A stretch of 64,000 nt of DNA, taken from positions 343,360 through 407,359 of the forward strand of contig NZ_BNBZ01000004.1 of the NCBI RefSeq assembly GCF_014656215.1, given 5' to 3'. This document shows positions 1 through 7,719 of this stretch, piece by piece. The DNA is from Streptomyces zaomyceticus (GTDB taxonomy: Bacteria > Actinomycetota > Actinomycetes > Streptomycetales > Streptomycetaceae). Made by a program: the position numbers and the translations under genes. Position 1 is the first letter of the stretch. Each line of letters starts with the position of its first letter. Below the pieces are notes generated by a model, which was not told where the DNA came from, searched no databases, and saw nothing but the letters and a program-made list of their open reading frames with translations.

Positions 1-587
1 CGGAAGCCTTCGCTCGAAGCGATCACCCGAAGGTCGACGCCCTCCATGACCTCCCGGTAGATCGCGTTCGAGCCGTCGAGCTCGGGCACGGGGAGCCGCT
101 CCGGCCAGCTGAGGGCGAGCGACCGGCCTTCCTTCTCGATCCTGACCAGCGGATCACCGGTCCCGCCGCCGGAGAACTCCATCGCCACGGCCGCCGCCTT
201 CGGCGCGATCGATCCGTCGGCGCGCCGTTCCAGGGTCGCGTCGGGGGTCTGCCACCCGCCGCCGGGCTTGGCCGCGCGGACGGGAACGGCGGACTCCTCC
301 AGCGTGAAGCTGTAGCCGTCCGGGTTCGCGTAGACGGTCGTGTGCTCGGTCCGGTCACCGGCCACCTCGACCCGGACGCCCGACTCCTTGGCGTCCGCCA
401 GGGCCTGCTGCGCCTCCGTCGGTTGCGCCGCGTCCGCCGCCGTCGGCACGGCGGCCGACGCCACCGACGCGCCACTGCCCAGTGCCGGTACGGCCGACAG
501 GACCATGACCGCGGCGACGCCCGCCATGACGTGGCGTCTTCCCTTGCCGGGCGCAGCGCCTGCGGCCCGTCTCCCTCTCACACTCAT
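1..587 (-). CDS. Secreted repeat-protein N-terminus, partial (runs off the left edge)
   Basis: The visible 195 residues start at an ATG whose upstream bases are G-rich (GGGGTGGGG). They begin with a basic stretch and a hydrophobic signal-peptide core (about residues 20-47) ending in Ala-Ser-Ala-Ala, so the protein is exported. Next comes a mature N-terminus with motifs such as YANPDGYSF, FSGGG and SLALSWPERLP. I associate this N-terminal pattern with very large Streptomyces secreted proteins that carry DNRLRE or LamG-like domains and sometimes polymorphic-toxin C-termini. The C-terminal part that would decide this lies outside the window. It is transcribed leftward like the next gene, with a gap of about 100 bp. 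Exported nature is well supported; family is from memory. Confidence 0.7.
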   Translation of the reverse strand, partial: MSVRGRRAAGAAPGKGRRHVMAGVAAVMVLSAVPALGSGASVASAAVPTAADAAQPTEAQQALADAKESGVRVEVAGDRTEHTTVYANPDGYSFTLEESAVPVRAAKPGGGWQTPDATLERRADGSIAPKAAAVAMEFSGGGTGDPLVRIEKEGRSLALSWPERLPVPELDGSNAIYREVMEGVDLRVIASSEGF

Positions 588-688
588 CCCCACCCCAAAG
601 CAACTCGATCAAGTCATTCGAAACATGACGGACATTCCATGCCCGCGCGTCGTCGCGCGGCCCGTGACGCGGAGCGTCACCGCACGGG

Positions 689-1639
689 TCACCAGTCGGC
701 GGTGCCGATCTGCTTCCGCGCCTCCAGGCCCGCCGTCCTGCCGGGGTAGAGGAACAACTTGTCGCTGGCCGTCTCCACGCCCACCAGGTCACCGTCGGCG
801 CTTCCGACGAAGTCCCCGCCGGCCAGGTCGCGCATGCTGTTCCAGCCGCCGCTGCCGATCTCGGCCCGGACACCGAGACCGGTGCCGGCGCCCTTGTACC
901 ACCAGAGCTTGGACGTCGAGGTCTCCGCCGCGACGACATCGCTCCTGCCGTCGTCACCGAGGTCGACGGAGACCAGGTCGTGCATGCCGTTCCAGCCGCC
1001 GCTGCCGATCTCCACCCGGGTGCTGCCGCCGCCGATCGCACCGGCGCCGTTCCCTGGGTAGAGCCAGAGCTTTCCGGTGGAGTCCTCGACCGCGACGACG
1101 TCGGCCTTGCCGTCTCCGGTGAACTCACCGGCCACCAGGTCGTGCATGCCGTTCCAGGCGCCGGTGCCGATCTCGACCCGGGCCGTCAGCCCCTTGCCGA
1201 CGCTCGGGTAGAGCCAGAGCTTTCCGGTCGCCTGCTCCACGGCGATCAGGTCCGACTTCGTGTCGCCGTTGAAGTCACCGCCCGCCAGGTCGTGCATGGC
1301 GTTCCAGCCGCCGGTGCCGATCTCCACCCGGCCGGCGCCCGCGTACATCCACAGCTTGCCGGTGGACCGTTCCACGGCCACCACGTCGTCGGCCCTGTCA
1401 CCGTCGATGTCGGACACCACGATCTCGGCCATGCCCACGGTCGCCGCACTCGCGGCGGCCATCATGGCGTCGGGGCTCCCGGCGCCGGGCGCCGACACCG
1501 GCCGGGCCGCGCCTCCGGAGTCCACGCCGAGAGGCGTCGCCGTGTAGACGGCCGCCGCCGCGCCGCCGGCCAGGGCCGCCAGCAAAGCCCTCACGCCCAG
1601 TCGGCCGAATCCATATTTTCGAGTCACGCCACACCCCAT
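689..1639 (-). CDS. Secreted VCBS/FG-GAP repeat protein
   Basis: A 316-aa protein with a signal peptide (hydrophobic core about residues 15-32), then about five tandem repeats of roughly 50 residues. Each unit carries a D-x-D-x-D type calcium loop (for example DFNGDTKSD, EFTGDGKAD, DLGDDGRSD), followed by a STGKLWLYPG-like strand and a G-x-WN-x-MHDL segment. This is the architecture of FG-GAP/VCBS beta-propeller repeats, so an extracellular, calcium-stabilised propeller is expected. Start choice is uncertain: ATG at 1639 has no clear ribosome binding site, while GTG at 1627 sits four bases after GGGGTG; the 358-aa frame reaching 1765 would bury the signal peptide. The DNA repeats are visible as near-identical blocks around 830, 980, 1140 and 1290. 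The ligand is unknown. Confidence 0.85.
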   Translation of the reverse strand: MGCGVTRKYGFGRLGVRALLAALAGGAAAAVYTATPLGVDSGGAARPVSAPGAGSPDAMMAAASAATVGMAEIVVSDIDGDRADDVVAVERSTGKLWMYAGAGRVEIGTGGWNAMHDLAGGDFNGDTKSDLIAVEQATGKLWLYPSVGKGLTARVEIGTGAWNGMHDLVAGEFTGDGKADVVAVEDSTGKLWLYPGNGAGAIGGGSTRVEIGSGGWNGMHDLVSVDLGDDGRSDVVAAETSTSKLWWYKGAGTGLGVRAEIGSGGWNSMRDLAGGDFVGSADGDLVGVETASDKLFLYPGRTAGLEARKQIGTADW

Positions 1640-1808
1640 GTATGACAAAGAGAAGTCTTGGACATTCGATATCTCCTGTTCGGGCAGCCGGAGTTCACGG
1701 CGGAACTTCGGGTCCGAGGGAAATCGGAGCGCCCCGGATACCCGCCGGCGGATCCGGGACGCCATTTCGCGCGCGGAGGCGGGAGGCCGCCGCGAGAGAG
1801 CGCGGGGG

Positions 1809-1985
1809 CTACTGCCAGGTCATGTTGTCGGTGCCCGCGGCAGGGGTCGGGTCCGCGAGCGGGGCCGCGGCGACGGCCGCGCCGGCTTCGGCCGGAGCGG
1901 CGGTGAGGGCGGTGGTGCCGACGACGGCGAAAGCGACGGCGGCGAAAGCGACGGCGACGGTCTCGGCGATACGGGTGCGCAGCAT
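1809..1985 (-). CDS. Small exported peptide precursor, 58 aa
   Basis: This short frame encodes 58 residues: a basic start (MLRTRIAE), a long Ala/Val/Phe hydrophobic core (about 9-32), an Ala-rich linker with several possible signal-peptidase sites, a Pro/Thr stretch, and the C-terminus GTDNMTWQ. AAGGA lies seven bases before the ATG, a good ribosome binding site. The shape (signal peptide plus a short polar tail ending in an aromatic residue) is that of a small secreted peptide, possibly a signalling peptide or peptide precursor. It lies between the propeller gene and a small unknown gene, and near a divergent regulator. I do not recognise a named family, and function is not established. Confidence 0.6.
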   Translation of the reverse strand: MLRTRIAETVAVAFAAVAFAVVGTTALTAAPAEAGAAVAAAPLADPTPAAGTDNMTWQ

Positions 1986-2149
1986 GGCGGGGTCCTTGTC
2001 CCTGAGTGAGCGGTACGTCTCCGGATCGCATCCCGCGGTGATGCCACATCCAGTGTGCCGACCGGCCCTTCCCGGCGACGGCCCCAGTCTTCTCCCAGCT
2101 CAGACCCAGGAGAAGGGCGTTCCTGTGGACGGAACGGGCCATGGACGGA

Positions 2150-2473
2150 TCAGTCCAACCGGTCCGAACCGTCGTCGGCGAAGGCGTCGTAGACGGGGGC
2201 GAGAAGAGGCACGTATCCCTCGACGAGGGCCCACCCGGCCAGCTCGGGCCGCCCGTCCAGCATGCGTCGGCAGACGCTCAGCGCCGCCTCCTCCGCCTCT
2301 CCCAGCCGGTCGGCCAGTACGTAGACGCCCAGGACGACGCGGGTGTGCGCGGGGGTGTGGACGGTGACGTGCTCGACGTGGCCGGAGAGGTCCGCGTCAC
2401 CCACCCAGGATCCGATCCCACCGGGAACCGGAAAGCCCGCGGGCCGCCGCATACGGACGTGAACCAGATACAT
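2150..2473 (-). CDS. Hypothetical protein, 107 aa
   Basis: A 107-aa soluble protein beginning MYLVHVRMRRP. It is read divergently from the LuxR-type regulator and runs toward the small peptide gene. No signal peptide, membrane segment or recognised motif is visible. A central amphipathic helix (VLADRLGEAEEAALSVCRRML) and a short acidic tail (DDGSDRLD) stand out. A longer frame extends upstream to 2632, but the residues it adds are low-complexity and cross the divergent promoter region, so the ATG at 2473 is preferred; GGAAG and GAGGAG lie just upstream. Context suggests it belongs with the peptide and regulator, but its role is unknown. Confidence 0.6.
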   Translation of the reverse strand: MYLVHVRMRRPAGFPVPGGIGSWVGDADLSGHVEHVTVHTPAHTRVVLGVYVLADRLGEAEEAALSVCRRMLDGRPELAGWALVEGYVPLLAPVYDAFADDGSDRLD

Positions 2474-2578
2474 GCTCCTCAGACTTCCAGGGTCCGGCCA
2501 CGGCATGCGTACCGCTCTCGGGCCGGTTCGGGACAAGGCCGGAACCGTCCAGCGCCGCGTGCTCTCCCCACGTGCCTG

Positions 2579-2630
2579 ATTGTCCCGTGCATGCACCTGC
2601 CATGATTGCCCGGCCAAAGGTCCTATTGCC
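2579..2630. promoter_or_regulatory. Direct repeats in the divergent promoter region
   Basis: ATTGCC occurs at 2605-2610 and again at 2625-2630, exactly 20 bp apart (about two helical turns), with a related ATTGTCC at 2579-2585. Spacing on one face of the helix is typical of operators for dimeric regulators. The adjacent LuxR-type protein is the obvious candidate, but binding is inferred only. Confidence 0.35.
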
Positions 2631-2653
2631 AAATTCCGGGGGGGATGTCAGAG

Positions 2654-3649
2654 ATGCTCGTCGAACTGGGTCTGAACGAGACGGCGGAGGCCGTGTACCG
2701 CGTCATGCTGGCCCATCCGCAGCACGGTGTGCACGCCATCGCGCAGAGCCTGAACCTGGAAGAGGAGCGGGTGCGCCGCGCCTTGGACACGCTGAGCGAG
2801 CTGACACTCGTCCGGGCGTCGTACGAATCCCAGGGCGGGCTGAGAGCCGTGCCGCCCGCCCTGGGCATGGAGGTCCTGATGGCACGCCAGCAGGCCGATC
2901 TCGCGGCACGCCAGCAGCGTCTGGAAGCCTCGCGCGAGGCGGCGGCCCGGCTGATCGCCGACTACGCGGCCCTCACCCCCGCGGCATCGGTACCCGGCGT
3001 CGAGCAGCTCATCGGGCTCGACCGGATCCGCGACCGCCTCGCCACCCTCACCCGCGAGGTGCGGGAGGAACTGCTCGGTCTGAACACCGACGGCGCCCAG
3101 ACCGTCGAGGCCATGGAGGCGTCCCGCCCCTTGGACCAGGAACTCCTCGACCGGGGGGTGCGCATGCGCACCGTCTACCTCGACAGCGTGCGGAACGACG
3201 AACCGACGCTCGCCTACGCGGACTGGCTGACCACGCGGGGCGCCCAGGTGCGCACCGTGCCGATGCTGCCCACCCGGATGATCGTGGTCGACCGCAGGAC
3301 CGCGGTCATCCCGCTCACGACCCGGGACACGGCGGCCGGAGCCGTGGTCCTGACGAGCGACGGCCTCGTCACCGCCCTCTGCGCGCTCTTCGAGACCATC
3401 TGGGCGGCGGCCCGGCCGCTCGGCAGCGGATCCGTGCCCGACGAGCACGGACTCACCGCCCAGCAGGGCGCGACGCTCCGACTGCTCGCCTCGGGCCACA
3501 CGGACGAGGCCATAGCCAAGCGTCTGGGAGTCTCGTCCCGCACGGCCCGGCGCATCGCCACCGACCTCATGGACCGGCTCGGCGCCCGGAGCCGCTTCGA
3601 GGCGGGTGTCCGCGCGGTCCAGCAGGGCTGGCTCGCGCGGAGGGCCTGA
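2654..3649 (+). CDS. TrmB-like / LuxR-family transcriptional regulator
   Basis: A 331-aa DNA-binding regulator. The N-terminus (about residues 1-75, LGLNETAEAVYRVMLAHP onward) resembles a TrmB-type winged helix. The middle looks like the TrmB sensor/PLD-like segment seen in many actinobacterial regulators. The C-terminus (about 272-331) is a LuxR helix-turn-helix: LTAQQGATLRLLASGHTDEA, then IAKRLGVSSRTARRI and MDRLGARSRFEAG. Two ATGs are possible: 2654 has a run of G nine bases upstream, while 2645 abuts that run, so 2654 is preferred. It is divergent from the 107-aa gene and the small exported peptide. No response-regulator receiver domain is present, so control is probably by ligand or peptide rather than phosphorylation; that is inference. 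Confidence 0.9.
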   Translation: MLVELGLNETAEAVYRVMLAHPQHGVHAIAQSLNLEEERVRRALDTLSELTLVRASYESQGGLRAVPPALGMEVLMARQQADLAARQQRLEASREAAARLIADYAALTPAASVPGVEQLIGLDRIRDRLATLTREVREELLGLNTDGAQTVEAMEASRPLDQELLDRGVRMRTVYLDSVRNDEPTLAYADWLTTRGAQVRTVPMLPTRMIVVDRRTAVIPLTTRDTAAGAVVLTSDGLVTALCALFETIWAAARPLGSGSVPDEHGLTAQQGATLRLLASGHTDEAIAKRLGVSSRTARRIATDLMDRLGARSRFEAGVRAVQQGWLARRA

Positions 3650-3682
3650 GGCCCGCGGCCTTCCCTCGGCCACGCCCTCGCC

Positions 3683-4432
3683 TCAGCCGCGCGCGTACGA
3701 GCCCAGGCCGACCAGGCAGTAGACGTACTCGCTGATGGTGGTGCCGTTCATGGTGTAGCGGTCGGAGAAGGCGTACTGGGTCTTGGGGTTGGCGTTGCAC
3801 TTGTTCATGTCGGAGGTGAAGGGGAAGGTCTGGATGACCTTGTAGTGGGCGTCCGAGGCCGAGCAGGAGACCTCCTCGACGCCGCTGACGGACTGGGCGG
3901 TCTCCGAGTCCGGGAGGGTGCCGTTGAGGCAGGTGCCCTTCTCGTAGGGGTCGGGCTCCTCCTCGGTGGGGGTGGCGGCGGGATCGCTGGGGAGGCCGAG
4001 GTCGAGGCTGGGGAAGGGCGAGACCGAGAAGGTCGGGATGGTCGGGCGGGAGTCGCTCGGCTCGTCCTTGTCGTTGCTGTTGAAGAGGTACGAGCCGCCG
4101 ATGATCGCGCCGATGACGAGGAGCGGGACGAGGCAGCCAGCGACGCCGGACCTGCGCTGCCCGAGGGGCTGGGCGCCGCCCGCGACGGTGATGCGGAGGA
4201 GGACGGTCCCGCCGGCGAACTGGACCGGGACGAGGTCGCCGTGGCGGCAGGGCGGGACGTGGAGCTGGGTGGGGCCGCCGCCGGGCAGGTTGGACGGCAG
4301 GTTGACCGGGATGACGACGCCGGCGGCCGGCTCGTGACGACGATCGCGAACACCGGTCTCATCATCGCCGCGGACAAGACGGACGACGGCCGGGGCGCTG
4401 GGGCGCGTGGAGTGGGACCGGGCCTCGTTCAT
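3683..4432 (-). CDS. Membrane-anchored protein with LppU-like extracytoplasmic domain
   Basis: About 249 aa. The N-terminal cytoplasmic part contains VNLPSNLPGGG and a small beta-rich segment. One transmembrane helix follows (about residues 112-132, SGVAGCLVPLLVIGAIIGGS), then a Pro/Ser/Thr-rich linker and a C-terminal domain with spaced cysteines (GTCLNG, EEVSCSAS, MNKCNA, YVYCLVG). The motifs EVSCS..AHYKVIQTF and the final YCLVGLG resemble the LppU/SCO3897 lipoprotein family as I recall it. The first 40 or so residues are odd: they are antisense to the gene at 4407 and unlike the rest, so the start (ATG 4432, or GTG 4438) may be an artefact of rearrangement. Function unknown; extracytoplasmic sensing or wall association is plausible. 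Confidence 0.75.
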   Translation of the reverse strand: MNEARSHSTRPSAPAVVRLVRGDDETGVRDRRHEPAAGVVIPVNLPSNLPGGGPTQLHVPPCRHGDLVPVQFAGGTVLLRITVAGGAQPLGQRRSGVAGCLVPLLVIGAIIGGSYLFNSNDKDEPSDSRPTIPTFSVSPFPSLDLGLPSDPAATPTEEEPDPYEKGTCLNGTLPDSETAQSVSGVEEVSCSASDAHYKVIQTFPFTSDMNKCNANPKTQYAFSDRYTMNGTTISEYVYCLVGLGSYARG

Positions 4433-4862
4433 GGCCACCCGGTCCGGCGACGACTATCCGCCCGCGCTGGACGAGGTGTTCGCCCGAGCTCTTGAAGGGG
4501 ACGGGGAGGCGGTCACCGTGTCGCCGTTCCCCGTCATGAACGTCATGCAGGCCTGGGAGGTGTGGTCGATGCTGTCGCTGACGGCCCCCGGTATCGAGCA
4601 CCGCACCGGCGTCGGGGACGACGGCGGCCCTATGGCCTGGATGCTTCACGCCGACGGCTCGTGGGCCCGCGCACACACCTCCCGGGATAAGCGGATCACC
4701 ACCGTGCACCAGGGCGGCCCGCGCCGCCTGTACGACCTGCTGGACGGGATCCGTTGGCGGTGGTTGGAGCACGGTGAGCTGCCGGTGTACGGGGCGCGGG
4801 TCACCGTCACCCCGGACGGCAGGACCACCCTGTCTCGCGGAGGGTGGACGGTAACCCTGTGA
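4407..4862 (+). CDS. Uncharacterised protein, possibly the C-terminal remnant of a larger enzyme
   Basis: A 151-aa frame (GTG 4407, or ATG 4431) that overlaps the divergent membrane-protein gene by 26 bp. It reads like the C-terminal part of a larger Streptomyces protein: MQAWEVWSML, GIEHRTGVGDDGGPMAWML, then a terminal VTPDGRTTLSRGGWTVTL. I associate this ending with the tails of isoaspartyl-methyltransferase-like proteins, but that is memory, not evidence here. No S-adenosylmethionine-binding motif is present. The frame stays open upstream only to a TGA at 4335. There is no convincing ribosome binding site. It is followed 56 bp later by a DUF6087-like gene. Either a small standalone gene or a truncated remnant. 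Confidence 0.55.
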   Translation: MEWDRASFMATRSGDDYPPALDEVFARALEGDGEAVTVSPFPVMNVMQAWEVWSMLSLTAPGIEHRTGVGDDGGPMAWMLHADGSWARAHTSRDKRITTVHQGGPRRLYDLLDGIRWRWLEHGELPVYGARVTVTPDGRTTLSRGGWTVTL

Positions 4863-4918
4863 GCGGGGACGCCGGGGCGGCACACTGGGCCGGGAAACTG
4901 CGAGGAGGGAGCAGCAAC

Positions 4919-5248
4919 ATGGACGACGAGCCCCTGGGGGAGTGGGCGGAACGCCGCGAGCAGCGCCGTCCCGTACGAGGGGAGCGGCGGCACGTCCCGC
5001 TCGGAGATCAGGCCGGGCAGGGCGCTCACCGGGCTCCGGACGCCCCGCGTGGCCTCCAGGAGTGGGACGGGCACCAGTGGGTCCCGGTTGGTGTAGCCGA
5101 AGGCCTCACGGCCGCGGCCCAGGAGGCCGGCGAGCACACGACGGCTCAAGCCGGGAGGGTCCCGCTCCCGTCCTTCAGCAAGCTGCCCCCGCGTCCCGAG
5201 CCGTGGCGCCCCACGGAACCCTTCTGGAACCCGAGGCCCGGAGGCTGA
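4919..5248 (+). CDS. DUF6087-like small protein
   Basis: A 109-aa hydrophilic protein starting MDDEPLGEWAERREQRRPV, with a central LQEWDGHQWVPVGVA and a Pro-rich tail (RPTEPFWNPRPGG). This pattern matches the Streptomyces DUF6087 family as I remember it. The ATG at 4919 is chosen because GGAGGG lies nine bases upstream; the longer frame beginning at 4844 lacks one. No signal peptide or membrane segment. It probably shares a transcript with the preceding gene. Function unknown. Confidence 0.75.
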   Translation: MDDEPLGEWAERREQRRPVRGERRHVPLGDQAGQGAHRAPDAPRGLQEWDGHQWVPVGVAEGLTAAAQEAGEHTTAQAGRVPLPSFSKLPPRPEPWRPTEPFWNPRPGG

Positions 5249-5672
5249 GCTGCCTGCCGCACGACGTCCACCAGGCCGATCCCGGTCCTGGACGGGCCAC
5301 TGCCCCGACGGCCAGGTGACTGGGCGCCGGGGTAGTGGCATGTCGACCGTCAGGAGCCCTTCCCAGGCAGCTCGCATCCCCGGGAGATACGCGTTCCCTC
5401 GGATGTTCCCGTGGGAACACGGAGGTAGGTCATGGGCCCCTAAGATTGCCCAAGACCGGCTGAACGGGGCTGACTTTCTCCGCTCCGGTGCTGGTCAGGG
5501 AAAGACCGCAGGTCAGCGGGGTCGAGGAGCGCCCACTGTGCGGGGGTTCGGGCCGCCTTTCGCGGTACAGCCGGCGCGCCGACGGGTCTTCCGCATGTCC
5601 CGCTGACGGGTCTCCCGCCTGTCCGTACCTCCCGAAATCGGGTACGACGGACAGTGAGACCAGGAGGTGTCC
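5249..5672. other. Intergenic region without a convincing gene
   Basis: This 424-bp stretch shows no frame with a ribosome binding site and protein-like codon use; open frames here are shadows. It holds one clear inverted repeat (see 5404-5419) and the leader of the acyl-CoA dehydrogenase gene, which ends in AGGAGGTGTCC before the ATG at 5673. Confidence 0.6.
5404..5419. promoter_or_regulatory. Perfect inverted repeat, candidate operator
   Basis: TGTTCCC-GT-GGGAACA: two perfect 7-bp arms with a 2-bp spacer, about 255 bp before the acyl-CoA dehydrogenase start. The size and symmetry fit a homodimeric repressor site. The right arm also contains GGGAAC, resembling an ECF-sigma -35 element. No regulator can be assigned from the sequence. 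Confidence 0.4.
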
Positions 5673-7610
5673 ATGTCCGCGCCCACCCAGCGGCCCAAGG
5701 TCACCGCACACGAGGCCCGGCAGACCGCCGAGGCCGCCCGTGAGCGTGACTGGCACAAGCCCAGCTTCGCCAAGGAGCTCTTCCTCGGCCGGTTCCGGCT
5801 GGACCTCATCCATCCCCACCCGCTCCCCGCGGAGGAGGACGCCCGGCGCGGCGAGGCCTTCCTCGCGGCCCTCCGCGAGTTCTGCGAGACCCGGATCGAC
5901 GGCGCCCGCATCGAACGCGAGGCCCGCATCCCCGACGAGACGCTCACCGGACTCAAGGAGCTCGGCGCGCTCGGCATGAAGATCGACCGCAAGTACGGCG
6001 GTCTCGGCCTCACCCAGCTGTACTACAACCGGGCCCTCGCCCTCGTCGGCTCCGCCAGCCCCGCCGTCGGCGCCCTGCTCTCCGCGCACCAGTCGATCGG
6101 CGTACCGCAGCCGCTGAAGATCTTCGGCACCCAGGAGCAGAAGGACGCCTTCCTGCCCCGGCTGGCCCGTACCGACATCTCCGCGTTCCTGCTCACCGAG
6201 CCCGACGTGGGCTCCGACCCGGCGCGCCTCGCCACCACCGCCGTACCGGACGGGGACTCGTACGTCCTCGACGGCGTGAAGCTCTGGACCACCAACGGCG
6301 TCGTCGCCGACCTCCTCGTCGTCATGGCCCGCGTCCCCGTCTCCGAAGGGCGTGCCGCCGAGGGCCACCGGGGCGGCATCACCGCCTTCGTCGTCGAGGC
6401 CGACTCGCCCGGCATCACCGTCGAGCACCGCAACGCCTTCATGGGCCTGCGCGGTCTGGAGAACGGCGTCACCCGCCTCCACTCCGTGCGGGTGCCCGCG
6501 GCGAACCGGATCGGCCCCGAGGGCGCCGGCCTGAAGATCGCCCTCACCACCCTCAACACCGGCCGTCTGTCGCTCCCCGCGGTGTGCGCGGGCGCGGGGA
6601 AGTGGTGCCTGAGGATCGCCCGTGAATGGGCGGGCGTCCGTGAGCAGTGGGGCGGGCCGGTCGGCCGGCACGAGGCCGTGGGCACCAAGATCTCCTTCAT
6701 CGCTGCCACCGCCTTCGCGCTGGAGGCGGTCGTCGACCTCGCTTCCCAGATGGCCGACGAGGACCGCAACGACATCCGCATCGAGGCCGCCCTCGCCAAG
6801 CTGTACGGCTCCGAGATGGCCTGGCTCATCGCCGACGAACTCGTCCAGATCCGGGGCGGGCGGGGCTACGAGACCGCCGACTCGCTCGCGGCCCGCGGCG
6901 AACGCGCGGTCCCCGCCGAGCAGCTCCTCCGCGACCTCCGGATCAACCGGATCTTCGAGGGCTCGACCGAGATCATGCATCTGCTGATCGCCCGCGAGGC
7001 CGTCGACGCCCACCTCTCGGTCGCCGGGGACCTCATCGACCCCGGGAAGTCGCTCTCCGACAAGGCGAAGGCGGGCGTACGGGCCGGCGGCTTCTACGCC
7101 CGCTGGCTGCCGGGACTCGTGACGGGTCCTGGTCAACTTCCGCGTTCGTACGGCGAGTTCGGCGAGCTGGCGGTGCATCTGCGCTACATCGAACGGACCT
7201 CCCGCAAGCTCGCCCGCTCCACTTTCTACGCGATGTCCCGCTGGCAGGGCCGGATGGAGCTCAAGCAGGCCTTCCTCGGCCGGATCGTCGACATCGGCGC
7301 CGAGCTCTTCGCGATGAGCGCCGCCTGCGTCAGGGCCGAACTCCTCCGCACCACCGGCGACCACGGCCGTGAGGCGTACCAGCTCGCGGACGCCTTCTGC
7401 CACCAGGCCCGGCTGCGGATCGAGGAACTGTTCGGACGCCTCTGGTCCAACACCGACGACCTCGACCGGCGGGTGGTCGACGGGGTCCTCGCCGGCCGGT
7501 ACACCTGGCTGGAGCAGGGCATCGTCGACCCGGGCGACGACGGCCCCTGGATCGCGGACGCCACCCCCGGTCCCTCGACCGAGGAGAACGTCCACCGCCG
7601 CGTCCCCTGA
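5673..7610 (+). CDS. Acyl-CoA dehydrogenase family protein with C-terminal extension
   Basis: A 645-aa flavoenzyme expected to oxidise acyl-CoA to trans-2-enoyl-CoA with FAD. The N-terminal helical domain carries LGALGMKIDRKYGGLGLT. The middle beta domain shows FLLTEPDVGSDPARL and VLDGVKLWTTNGVVADLLVV, the FAD/substrate segment. The C-terminal helical domain ends in RINRIFEGSTEIMHLLIARE, which contains the glutamate at the position of the catalytic base of medium-chain enzymes. About 190 further residues follow, an extra helical domain like that of very-long-chain/ACAD9-type members, making the protein longer than the 380-400 aa standard. The ATG follows AGGAGGTGTCC. Substrate chain length cannot be read from sequence. 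Probably monocistronic. Confidence 0.93.
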   Translation: MSAPTQRPKVTAHEARQTAEAARERDWHKPSFAKELFLGRFRLDLIHPHPLPAEEDARRGEAFLAALREFCETRIDGARIEREARIPDETLTGLKELGALGMKIDRKYGGLGLTQLYYNRALALVGSASPAVGALLSAHQSIGVPQPLKIFGTQEQKDAFLPRLARTDISAFLLTEPDVGSDPARLATTAVPDGDSYVLDGVKLWTTNGVVADLLVVMARVPVSEGRAAEGHRGGITAFVVEADSPGITVEHRNAFMGLRGLENGVTRLHSVRVPAANRIGPEGAGLKIALTTLNTGRLSLPAVCAGAGKWCLRIAREWAGVREQWGGPVGRHEAVGTKISFIAATAFALEAVVDLASQMADEDRNDIRIEAALAKLYGSEMAWLIADELVQIRGGRGYETADSLAARGERAVPAEQLLRDLRINRIFEGSTEIMHLLIAREAVDAHLSVAGDLIDPGKSLSDKAKAGVRAGGFYARWLPGLVTGPGQLPRSYGEFGELAVHLRYIERTSRKLARSTFYAMSRWQGRMELKQAFLGRIVDIGAELFAMSAACVRAELLRTTGDHGREAYQLADAFCHQARLRIEELFGRLWSNTDDLDRRVVDGVLAGRYTWLEQGIVDPGDDGPWIADATPGPSTEENVHRRVP

Positions 7611-7719
7611 CGGACCGACGCGGGCGTACGCGTGGACCCGGACGCCCCGGGCGCGGACGGGGCGTTCCGCCATGCGGAACGCCGGCCGCCCGGACGCCGA
7701 AGCCCGGCACCATGGACCC

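Noticed and set aside
5316..5606. A 96-aa frame upstream of the acyl-CoA dehydrogenase
   Set aside because: Composition is random-like and no ribosome binding site precedes its start; the palindrome lies within it.
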